Assembly: GCA_964534745.1 (NCBI GenBank)
Contig: CAZHQW010000061.1
Coordinates: forward strand, 1-17,957
Source of the DNA: G020354785 sp964534745
Lineage (GTDB): Bacteria > Bacteroidota > Bacteroidia > Bacteroidales > UBA10428
Reading direction: 5' to 3'
Length of the DNA stretch: 17,957 nt
Shown: positions 1-6,526 of the stretch, piece after piece
Numbering within the stretch: position 1 is the stretch's first letter
How the letters are laid out: each line of letters begins with the position of its first letter
The notes under the pieces: generated by a model
What the model saw: only the letters and a program-made list of their open reading frames with translations
Database searches by the model: none
What the model was told of the DNA's origin: nothing
Position numbers and translations under genes: made by a program

Positions 1-480
1 CATATACGGTCAGTGACGCCGTTGTAACCAATGGCAACGGGACTTACAGCTGGGCACATGACGGCAACGGTACACTCACAAACGGCACTACTCTCACTCC
101 CACTTACACTGCAGACGCTGCAGATGCAGGGACTGTGGTTACACTGACCCTCACTGCCGACGGTAACTCGGACTGCACCCCGGCAACCGACCAGATACAG
201 ATAACAGTTGATCCGGAAGTTATTGTATATGCAGGAAGTGATGCGGCGATTTGCGAAACATCTGCATATACGGTTAATGATGCCTCTGTAACTAACGGTA
301 ACGGGACATACAGCTGGGCACATGACGGCAACGGCACACTTACAAACGGCACTACCCTCACTCCGACATATACGCCTGATGCTTCTGATGCAGGAAGCAT
401 TGTAACATTAACATTAACAGCAGGCAGCAGCGGGACATGTCCACCCGGAAACGATGATATGGAAATAATGATACGTCCGA
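1..480 (+). repeat. In-frame tandem repeat, 264-bp (88-residue) period
   Basis: Bases 1-264 and 265 onward align at an offset of exactly 264 bases. Over the first 52 residues of each unit (YTVSDAVV... and YTVNDASV...) 46 are identical, and the DNA is near-identical through the SWAHDGNG part. The second copy decays after about base 420. The first visible unit begins at the window edge, so more copies probably lie upstream. The repeats encode Ig-like beta domains of the secreted protein. Confidence 0.9.
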
Positions 481-2246
481 AACCGGCAACTTCAAGCATT
501 TCGGGAAATTCAACTCCTAACTGCTTTGCAAGTGGGGAGGTATATTCAGTCGTTCTTACTCCCGGGTCAAAATATCACTGGTCAGTACCGGCTTCTGCTG
601 TTATCACATCAGATACGTCAGGTATAGATAATAATTCAATAGAAGTAGATTTCGGTTCTATAAGCGGAAACATTAGTGTATACGAAACAAATCAGTTCGG
701 ATGCACGGGTGATGAGGTCTCCCTGCTTATTGAACTGCAGGGCTGTAATCTGGATGCGGATTTTACAGTAAGTGATGATAATATATGTATTGAAGAAACG
801 GTTCTATTTACTAATGCATCAGGGGGGACCAGCGTAACTACAATTTACAGCTGGAACTTCGGTGAAGGAGCGGTTCCTGCAGCAGCCAGTACTATAGGTC
901 CCCACGATGTATATTATTCAACTGCAGGCAGTAAAACAGTGACACTTACAATAACACAGGGTCTCTCAGATACGGAAGAAAAAACTGACTTTGTTATAGT
1001 TAATCCCACACCGGTGGCAAATATTGATCCCGCTGAAAGGTGCGGAGCAGGTACAATAATTATGGATGCATACTGCACTGACGGCGACATAGTTGACTTT
1101 TCCGGGGACGGCGGTACAAGTGTTGATTTCACTGACCAGACAGCACCGTACCAGTACTCATTTGATATTAATGAAGGCAGCTCTGTTGAGATATGGGTAA
1201 GAGCGAGGAACAGTGTAACACAATGTGTCGAAGACTGGTTAAACAGTGCACTTGCCAATTCATATCCAGTGCCGGTAACCGGAGAAATAATTCCGGAGAA
1301 TCCTTCAGGTGATGAAAATTATATCGATATAGTATGTACAGGAACTGAAAATGCAGGATATTCAGTTGAGGAAACTGCAGGTTCAACATATAACTGGTCA
1401 ATACCGGCATTGGGACTGACAGTTGAAAATTCAACTCAAATCAGCGTTAACTGGGATATTGCCGGAGGAGAATACCAGATACAGGTTCAGGAAATATCTG
1501 AACACGGATGTGCCGGTATAGTTCGCGAAGAAACGGTACTTGTCTCGGATCCACAGACTGAAATCACAGGTAACACAGAGATATGCTATGGAAATTCATC
1601 TGCTTTCAGCACCACTACTGAATTCAGCAGGTATTTATGGCATAACGGAAGCACGGCGCCAGGTATCACAGTCAGCGAGGAAAGATACGTCAGTGTGGTA
1701 ACCTGGAATGAGTATGACTGTGTCTCTGAAGATTCTGTATATCTTTATGTATATGAGCTTCCGACAGTTGATTTAGGCAATGACACTGTGATATGCGGCA
1801 GCAATTCTATTATTGTCGATGCCGGTGATTTTGCAGAGTACTTGTGGTCAACGGGCCAGACAGGTAACCCGATTATCCTATATGAAGGAGAAAAAACTGT
1901 TTCAGTAACGGTTACGGATGAGCATGAATGCAGTGCCAGTGATTCAATCCATGTTAGTGCCTGCATCGCTGAAGAACTGATGGAGGAAATAACAAATGCA
2001 TTCACACCAAATGACGATGGTGTGCATGATACATGGATTATAAATAACATATATCTGTTCCCTGATGCCAAAATAGAGGTATTTGACAGATGGGGAAGGC
2101 TGGTATTTAGCAAGGACGGAGGCTATGAGAACGATTGGGACGGTACCTATAACGGTAAGGATTTACCTATGGATACCTATTATTATGTTATTGATCTGAA
2201 AACAGGTACTGAACCAATAAATGGAACAGTGACAATAATCAGATAA
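1..2246 (+). CDS. Secreted multi-domain PKD/Ig-like protein with T9SS type B (CHU_C) sorting domain, 5' truncated
   Basis: The frame is open from base 3 with no start codon needed before the window edge, so the gene begins upstream; 747 residues are visible. It starts inside a tandem repeat (88-residue period). A PKD-like unit follows (core YSWNFGEG near base 855), then further Ig/PKD-like units marked by YLWHNGS (near 1635) and YLWSTGQ (near 1837), with regularly spaced Cys. The last ~85 residues (about 1990-2243) match the gliding-motility/CHU_C C-terminal domain: ITNAFTPNDDG, then FDRWGRLVF, then DWDGTYNGK, ending GTVTIIR. That domain is known as a type B signal for export by the type IX system and attachment or release at the cell surface. 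The protein is therefore probably a large surface adhesin or matrix protein; its ligand cannot be read from the sequence. The PorP/SprF-like gene directly downstream is the usual partner. The family call for the C-terminus is firm; the function is not. Confidence 0.9.
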   Translation, partial: YTVSDAVVTNGNGTYSWAHDGNGTLTNGTTLTPTYTADAADAGTVVTLTLTADGNSDCTPATDQIQITVDPEVIVYAGSDAAICETSAYTVNDASVTNGNGTYSWAHDGNGTLTNGTTLTPTYTPDASDAGSIVTLTLTAGSSGTCPPGNDDMEIMIRPKPATSSISGNSTPNCFASGEVYSVVLTPGSKYHWSVPASAVITSDTSGIDNNSIEVDFGSISGNISVYETNQFGCTGDEVSLLIELQGCNLDADFTVSDDNICIEETVLFTNASGGTSVTTIYSWNFGEGAVPAAASTIGPHDVYYSTAGSKTVTLTITQGLSDTEEKTDFVIVNPTPVANIDPAERCGAGTIIMDAYCTDGDIVDFSGDGGTSVDFTDQTAPYQYSFDINEGSSVEIWVRARNSVTQCVEDWLNSALANSYPVPVTGEIIPENPSGDENYIDIVCTGTENAGYSVEETAGSTYNWSIPALGLTVENSTQISVNWDIAGGEYQIQVQEISEHGCAGIVREETVLVSDPQTEITGNTEICYGNSSAFSTTTEFSRYLWHNGSTAPGITVSEERYVSVVTWNEYDCVSEDSVYLYVYELPTVDLGNDTVICGSNSIIVDAGDFAEYLWSTGQTGNPIILYEGEKTVSVTVTDEHECSASDSIHVSACIAEELMEEITNAFTPNDDGVHDTWIINNIYLFPDAKIEVFDRWGRLVFSKDGGYENDWDGTYNGKDLPMDTYYYVIDLKTGTEPINGTVTIIR

Positions 2247-2424
2247 ATAACTAATTACCAATCATATCTCAGCGGACTTTAATATTTTAAAATTATGACA
2301 TTGCTCATAAATTTAGCATATTTGGTGGAATTCAAATTGTATTACTGCAACTATGGCTAAAATAAAACGTACCAGTTTACGATGATTATTTTATAATGAA
2401 CAAAACTGAAAACTATAAACCCTT

Positions 2425-3402
2425 ATGTCGAGATTAATATTATTGCTATTTATTGCTGTTTTTCACTTTTTTACATTAATTGCACAGCAAATACCCATAT
2501 ATAGCCAGTATACTTTTAATAAATTTCTTATAAATCCTGCGATGGCGGGAAGTGAAGGTTATACCTCCGTAAGTGTTATTGCCCGCGAGCAGTGGATAGG
2601 TTTTAAAGGCACCCCAAGAACCCACGCCATCACATGTGAATCAAGAATTTTAAAGAACAGCTTTATTTCAAAAAGTGCATCCATCAGGAAGAAGAGAAGA
2701 ATGAGTTCACGGTCAGGAAGAGTCGGATGGGGAGCACATATATATAATGACAAGAACGGACCTGTAGACCGAACCGGACTGGAAGGCACATATACATATC
2801 ATATAGATTTTTCTGATTACCGTCTGTCATTCGGACTTACAGGATTACTATTCCAGTTTAAACTGAACTCTGAAAAATTAATATTTTCAGATGATTTAAA
2901 TGATGAATTAATTAACGGCAAAAAGCAGTCGCTTTACATTCCGGATGCTAATTTCGGGGTTGTATTTTCGACCTATAAGTATTATGCGGGCATTTCAGTA
3001 ATGCAATTGCTGCAGTCTGCCATAAAATTCGGGAACAAACAGGACAGTGAGTATAGTTTAAAAAGAAACTTTAACCTTGTGGGAGGATATACTTACGGTA
3101 TAAACGACAACCTTTCGATTGAACCTTCCTTTCTCCTTAAGGTGTCTCACCCGTTCAGGCCTCAACTTGACCTGACAACTACTGTAACATATAAATATGA
3201 TTACTGGGGAGGAATATCTTTCAGAACAGGATCTGCACTCATAATTTTTGCTGGTACCAGAATTAACAGATATTATATAGGCTATGCATTCGATTATAAT
3301 TTTAATTCACTGATGAGCCACACAATAGGCTCCCATGAAATAATGGCATCTGTTAAATTCGGAGATAATGCCAGGCGATATAAATGGCTCAATGTTTATT
3401 GA
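2425..3402 (+). CDS. PorP/SprF family type IX secretion system membrane protein
   Basis: 325 residues, a usual length for the family. An N-terminal signal peptide (about residues 1-20, hydrophobic MSRLILLLFIAVFHFF, cleavage near AQQ) is followed by the family's hallmark N-terminus: YSQYTFNKFLINPAMAGS, then REQWIGFKGTPRTH. The rest alternates hydrophobic and polar stretches with many Tyr/Phe, as expected for an outer-membrane beta barrel (e.g. FGLTGLLFQF, YKYYAGISV, IGYAFDYNF). Known members (PorP, SprF) are needed for T9SS function or for surface placement of specific type B substrates. Here it follows a type B substrate by 178 bases on the same strand, so it is probably the dedicated partner of that protein. 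I saw no convincing promoter or terminator in 2247-2424; cotranscription is possible. It is one of likely several paralogues and not necessarily the core PorP. Confidence 0.9.
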   Translation: MSRLILLLFIAVFHFFTLIAQQIPIYSQYTFNKFLINPAMAGSEGYTSVSVIAREQWIGFKGTPRTHAITCESRILKNSFISKSASIRKKRRMSSRSGRVGWGAHIYNDKNGPVDRTGLEGTYTYHIDFSDYRLSFGLTGLLFQFKLNSEKLIFSDDLNDELINGKKQSLYIPDANFGVVFSTYKYYAGISVMQLLQSAIKFGNKQDSEYSLKRNFNLVGGYTYGINDNLSIEPSFLLKVSHPFRPQLDLTTTVTYKYDYWGGISFRTGSALIIFAGTRINRYYIGYAFDYNFNSLMSHTIGSHEIMASVKFGDNARRYKWLNVY

Positions 3403-3410
3403 TTTTTAGA

Positions 3411-3418
3411 TAATTTTG
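3411..3418 (+). promoter_or_regulatory. Possible -7 element for the receiver-domain gene
   Basis: TAATTTTG matches the Bacteroidota -7 consensus TAnnTTTG and lies 93 bases before the start at 3512. No TTTG is found 19-21 bases upstream, so this is weak and AT-rich chance is quite possible. Confidence 0.2.
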
Positions 3419-3511
3419 TTATTTATACAGGTAAATTTCTTATATTTCACCGATAAAACTGATTGACATCTTTTGAAAATATAAGAATTACATTTTAATT
3501 TATCGCCTGAG

Positions 3512-3883
3512 ATGAACCAAAGAAAAGGAAAAACAATACTTGTAGTAGAAGATGATATGGCAAGTTGTGAGCTTTTTAAGAGCTTTCTGGCTTCAAAGGG
3601 TATTGAAACAATAATTGCTGAAAATGGAAATGATGCTATTGAGATTGTCAGGGAAAATCCTGATATTGATCTTGTATTAATGGATATAAAACTGCCTGAG
3701 CTGGATGGTTCCAGTGCAATGATTGAAATAAAAAAAATAAGAAAGAGTCTTCCTGTAATTGCTGAAACAGCTTATGCATTAAAAGGCGACAAAATGAAAT
3801 TCCTCAACCTGGGTTTTGATGATTATATTCCAAAACCCATCAAGCCTGACAGGTTATACGAAACTATTAAAAAATATATTTAG
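3512..3883 (+). CDS. Stand-alone response-regulator receiver domain (CheY-like)
   Basis: 123 residues, a single receiver domain with no output domain. Visible active-site residues are the acidic pair D14-D15 (VVEDD), phospho-acceptor D58 (LVLMDIKLPELDG), T86 (AETAYAL) and K108 (IPKPI). The pattern AETAYALKGDK...GFDDYIPKPI resembles receivers found at the C-terminus of Bacteroidota hybrid histidine kinases, so it may take phosphate from such a kinase encoded elsewhere, or act by protein-protein contact. No kinase gene adjoins it. It lies 109 bases after the PorP/SprF-like gene and converges on the PRPP-synthetase-like gene. The family call is firm; partner and output are unknown. Confidence 0.92.
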   Translation: MNQRKGKTILVVEDDMASCELFKSFLASKGIETIIAENGNDAIEIVRENPDIDLVLMDIKLPELDGSSAMIEIKKIRKSLPVIAETAYALKGDKMKFLNLGFDDYIPKPIKPDRLYETIKKYI

Positions 3884-3890
3884 AAAATAC

Positions 3891-3924
3891 TGGGAATTGC
3901 TGCTAATCCCGGCAAATTTTTGCC
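3891..3924. terminator. Possible bidirectional terminator between convergent genes
   Basis: GGGAATT (3892-3898) can pair imperfectly with AATCCC (3905-3910), with one bulge. It is followed at once by the 14-base palindrome GGCAAATTTTTGCC (3911-3924), which supplies a T run on both strands. It sits at the junction of two convergent genes and overlaps the last codons of the minus-strand gene. Stem quality is modest. Confidence 0.35.
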
Positions 3925-5066
3925 CCCTTGTTTTTGTTTGAAATGTCAATATCATATAGTGGTTCATTGATTTCTATATCAAGCTCAAGCCTTTTACAAA
4001 GGTAGTATGCAATCCATTTCATTATCTTCAGAACAACTATTTTCTTTCTGAGTCTTCCCTGGTTATCACGATTTAATATAGATGGGATTGTATTTGTAGT
4101 GACAATTTCAGTTATGTTTGGATTGGATAGTTTTAGCTTTACCTCTTCGGAACTATAAAAATGGGTAACCATAAAAACTATTCTATGCGGATTATAATTC
4201 TGCAAAATGTTGCAGCACTCAGAGATCGTCGCTCCGGTTCTTACCATATCATCCAGTACCACTACATCCTTGTTCTTAATGAGCGATATTTTGGATTCTG
4301 AGTCTTTTGCCACCTTTAGCTGTACCGATCTTTCCCCGGTTCTTGATTTGCTGAATTTCAATGCAGGGAAAAAAGGTTCGCAATTCTCTGCCACACTTAA
4401 TACAAAATCTTCCGCTCCTTCATCTGGTGCTATTAGTATAGTATTTAAGGGATCTACTATCCCTGAATTGCTGATATAATAATGATACAAATCATCGGGA
4501 AAAAGATTAATAAAATTTCCCTTGCCGAATATCTTTTCATATTCGTATGTACTTGAAAAGCTGTGGTTATGAACAGTAACTATTGCATCTACACCTGAAT
4601 TCTTTAATAATTGTGCATATAATCTTGCAGTAAATGGCTGTCCGTTAAACTTATGCATGTCTTCCTTGCTCCTTTTATATTTCGTTTTCCCATGTTCAGG
4701 TCTTGGGCCTCTATCCTGTGCAGAATAAAACAAATCCGGTTCAACCAGTATTAACTGTCTTGCTCCATTATCCCTGGCTGCCCGGGCCAATATTAAATTT
4801 CTCATTGCCAGCTCATTCCTGCTAATAAAATCATTATGAGCAGAAACTAAAACTACAGTTTTACCATTAAGTGATTCTCCTGTATATGAAAAATCATCCT
4901 CTTCATATAAAGTAAATCGAGGACAAAACTCAGAGTTTTTAAAAACTTTTAAGGATATAATATCACTGATACTTGTCTGTTGCCTTAAATAGTAGGCAAT
5001 ATCGATGGCAGTATAACTGTCAGACGTATTACCTATAACAAGTATTTGTTCATCATTGATATTCAT
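3903..5066 (-). CDS. Ribose-phosphate pyrophosphokinase (PRPP synthetase)-like protein, divergent
   Basis: 387 residues, longer than the usual ~310-320 for PRPP synthetase. The PRPP-binding loop is clear at residues 268-280 (VVVLDDMVRTGAT). Residues 112-168 follow the synthetase pattern: YSAQDRG, then GQPFTARLYAQLL, then GVDAIVTVHNHS, with H168 at the place of the usual metal/ATP-site His. The flexible catalytic loop reads KFSKSRTGERSVQL (237-250) rather than the canonical Lys-Arg-Arg; from memory this is closer to the K.R.G...RIV.I form of class II (plant-type, phosphate-independent) enzymes. About 55 extra residues follow the core. Known reaction: ribose 5-phosphate + ATP to PRPP + AMP, feeding nucleotide, His, Trp and NAD synthesis. 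A true synthetase, a paralogue with a regulatory role, or another phosphoribosyltransferase are all possible. It is divergent from the chorismatase gene (281-base spacer). Confidence 0.78.
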   Translation of the reverse strand: MNINDEQILVIGNTSDSYTAIDIAYYLRQQTSISDIISLKVFKNSEFCPRFTLYEEDDFSYTGESLNGKTVVLVSAHNDFISRNELAMRNLILARAARDNGARQLILVEPDLFYSAQDRGPRPEHGKTKYKRSKEDMHKFNGQPFTARLYAQLLKNSGVDAIVTVHNHSFSSTYEYEKIFGKGNFINLFPDDLYHYYISNSGIVDPLNTILIAPDEGAEDFVLSVAENCEPFFPALKFSKSRTGERSVQLKVAKDSESKISLIKNKDVVVLDDMVRTGATISECCNILQNYNPHRIVFMVTHFYSSEEVKLKLSNPNITEIVTTNTIPSILNRDNQGRLRKKIVVLKIMKWIAYYLCKRLELDIEINEPLYDIDISNKNKGAKICRD

Positions 5067-5135
5067 TTAGACTTTCTTTTATTCTTAAATCCTCCTGCCT
5101 TTATTAATCTTTTTCTCTGCAAGTCAATCCTATAA

Positions 5136-5143
5136 CAAATTTA
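5136..5143 (-). promoter_or_regulatory. Possible -7 element for the PRPP-synthetase-like gene
   Basis: Read on the minus strand this is TAAATTTG, a match to TAnnTTTG, 70 bases before the start at 5066. The -33 TTTG is not evident at the expected spacing, so support is the -7 match and the location only. Confidence 0.3.
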
Positions 5144-5243
5144 CTACATTTTAGGTACTTAGTCTAAATATGGATTCAGTAATAATTTATTGATAATTAT
5201 TAAACCTATTTACCTGATTTAAACAAATATTCATAAAAATTTT

Positions 5244-5251
5244 TAAATTTG
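5244..5251 (+). promoter_or_regulatory. Possible -7 element for the leader frame and chorismatase gene
   Basis: TAAATTTG matches the Bacteroidota -7 consensus. No good TTTG lies 19 bases upstream; the nearest resemblance is TTTA at 5218-5221. If used, transcription would start near 5258, about 25 bases before the small leader frame at 5283 and about 90 bases before the chorismatase ATG. Confidence 0.35.
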
Positions 5252-5282
5252 CACCTTCTAAATTTCATACATCCGGAAAAAT

Positions 5283-5348
5283 ATGCACAGCAAACTGCAA
5301 AATAACCGGTTGCCTGCTAAAATACGGATGGGATTAAAAAGATCTTAA
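5283..5348 (+). CDS. Possible 21-codon leader peptide overlapping the chorismatase start
   Basis: An ATG at 5283 opens a frame for MHSKLQNNRLPAKIRMGLKRS (basic, no recognisable domain). Its stop TAA (5346-5348) shares its last base with the ATG of the next gene, giving TAATG, the classic arrangement for translational coupling. It lies downstream of the candidate -7 element. A frame this short can arise by chance, and nothing shows that it is translated. Codons for Trp, Tyr and Phe are absent, so it does not look like an aromatic attenuator peptide. Confidence 0.3.
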   Translation: MHSKLQNNRLPAKIRMGLKRS

Positions 5349-6526
5349 TGAAAAATTTTATCAGAAGGTTTTACATCCTGCCAAAGAAAGGTTCAGAGTT
5401 TCACGAACAGTTGGATGAATGTATAGAAGAACTGAAAAATTATATGAAAAACTCTCAGGAGTATAAAATAATTCACCAGCTGTTTTTCATAAAAACCAAG
5501 TCCAATAATGAATATGTAAGACTGAGAGATGAAATCTACAATTCGTTAAAAGCTATTTACAAGCACATACCTTCTTCAAGCGTTATAGCGCAGCTTCCTG
5601 ATAATGGGTTTATGATTACCGTGGAATTGCTAGTACTCATGAATATAACAGAGGATACAACAATAAACTACAGGAACAACAAGGGGATATTTTATACCAC
5701 AATTAATACCAAAGATTATACCCAGCTTTTTGCCGGGGACATATCTGTAGAAAAACTTGAACAGGGCTATTCTGTACAGGCAGACGGGGCTTACAGACTC
5801 ATGAAACAGATACTGGCCAGTGAATCAATGACTTTTTCTAATGTTATCAGGCAATGGAATTATATTGAGGGCATACTGAATATAAATACGGAAACAGGAA
5901 AGCAGTATCAGAATTACCAGATATTAAATGACGTAAGGGCTGTTTATTATTCCAAAGAAAGATTTGAACACGGATATCCGGCATCAACCGGTATAGGCAT
6001 GAATGCCGGTGGAATAATACTCGAATTTATCGCAATAAAACCTAATAACGGGGTTAATATTGTACCCTTGAAGAATCCGGTCCAGACCGATGCCTATGAT
6101 TATTCGCAGGGCGTACTTGTGGGAAATTCATTAATGCAGGAAAATAAAAAATCGTCTCCCAAGTTTGAGAGGGCAAAATATATATCAATAAATGAAAAGA
6201 AGACAATTTACGTATCGGGTACTGCTTCAATCAGGGATGAAAAGACCATAGGCATTAATGATGTGAGGAAACAAACCGAAGTAACAATAGAGAATATTGC
6301 GAATTTGGTTTCAAAAACCAATCTCAACAACGCCGGAATCAGCAATAATTATAAAAAAATATCATTCTCCTTCATCAGGGTTTATGTTAAGAATATTTCA
6401 GAAATAAATGCAGTAAAAGAAATATGCAATGCATATTACAGGAACGTTCCGATTAATTACCTCGTAGCTGATATTTGCAGGGACAATTTGCTTGTTGAAA
6501 TAGAGGGAATAGCAGAAATCTCCTAA
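5348..6526 (+). CDS. Chorismatase-family protein (FkbO/Hyg5/XanB2 type, RidA-like fold)
   Basis: 392 residues. The C-terminal ~230 carry the ordered signatures of chorismate-converting FkbO/Hyg5/XanB2 enzymes: SNVIRQWNYIEGI (164-176), Y(Q)NYQILNDVRAVYY (187-201), STGIG (213-217), LKNPVQTDAYDY (241-252), SPKFERA (270-276), VSGTASI (289-295), then QTEVTIENI (309-317) and ADICRDNLLVEIEG (374-387). Known members split the enolpyruvyl group from chorismate to give dihydroxycyclohexadiene carboxylate or 3-/4-hydroxybenzoate. Cys377 and Glu384, seven residues apart, resemble as I recall the active-site Cys and general-acid Glu of Hyg5, hinting at a hydroxybenzoate product; this is inference. The N-terminal ~140 residues are longer than in the known enzymes. 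There is no signal peptide, so it is cytosolic. No upstream in-frame ATG is available (stop at 5318-5320). Its 3' end overlaps the convergent gene by 4 bases. No pigment or polyketide cluster adjoins it. Confidence 0.82.
   Translation: MKNFIRRFYILPKKGSEFHEQLDECIEELKNYMKNSQEYKIIHQLFFIKTKSNNEYVRLRDEIYNSLKAIYKHIPSSSVIAQLPDNGFMITVELLVLMNITEDTTINYRNNKGIFYTTINTKDYTQLFAGDISVEKLEQGYSVQADGAYRLMKQILASESMTFSNVIRQWNYIEGILNINTETGKQYQNYQILNDVRAVYYSKERFEHGYPASTGIGMNAGGIILEFIAIKPNNGVNIVPLKNPVQTDAYDYSQGVLVGNSLMQENKKSSPKFERAKYISINEKKTIYVSGTASIRDEKTIGINDVRKQTEVTIENIANLVSKTNLNNAGISNNYKKISFSFIRVYVKNISEINAVKEICNAYYRNVPINYLVADICRDNLLVEIEGIAEIS

Noticed and set aside
1..480. CRISPR or insertion-sequence origin for the 264-bp repeats
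   Set aside because: The repeats are in frame, much longer than CRISPR repeats, contiguous without spacers, and encode an Ig-like domain; no transposase or terminal inverted repeats are present.
104..499. Long open frame on the minus strand inside the repeat region
   Set aside because: It is antisense to a clearly coding repeat protein, has low-complexity Val/Ser/Pro composition derived from the repeat codons, and resembles no family.
2247..2424. Possible promoter upstream of the PorP/SprF-like gene
   Set aside because: A TTTG is present near 2321, but no TAnnTTTG lies at a suitable distance, so I do not call a site.
3882..3905. Frameshift or pseudogene at the junction of the receiver and PRPP-synthetase-like genes
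   Set aside because: Both genes end naturally: the receiver has its full C-terminal helix, and the convergent gene simply ends near it.
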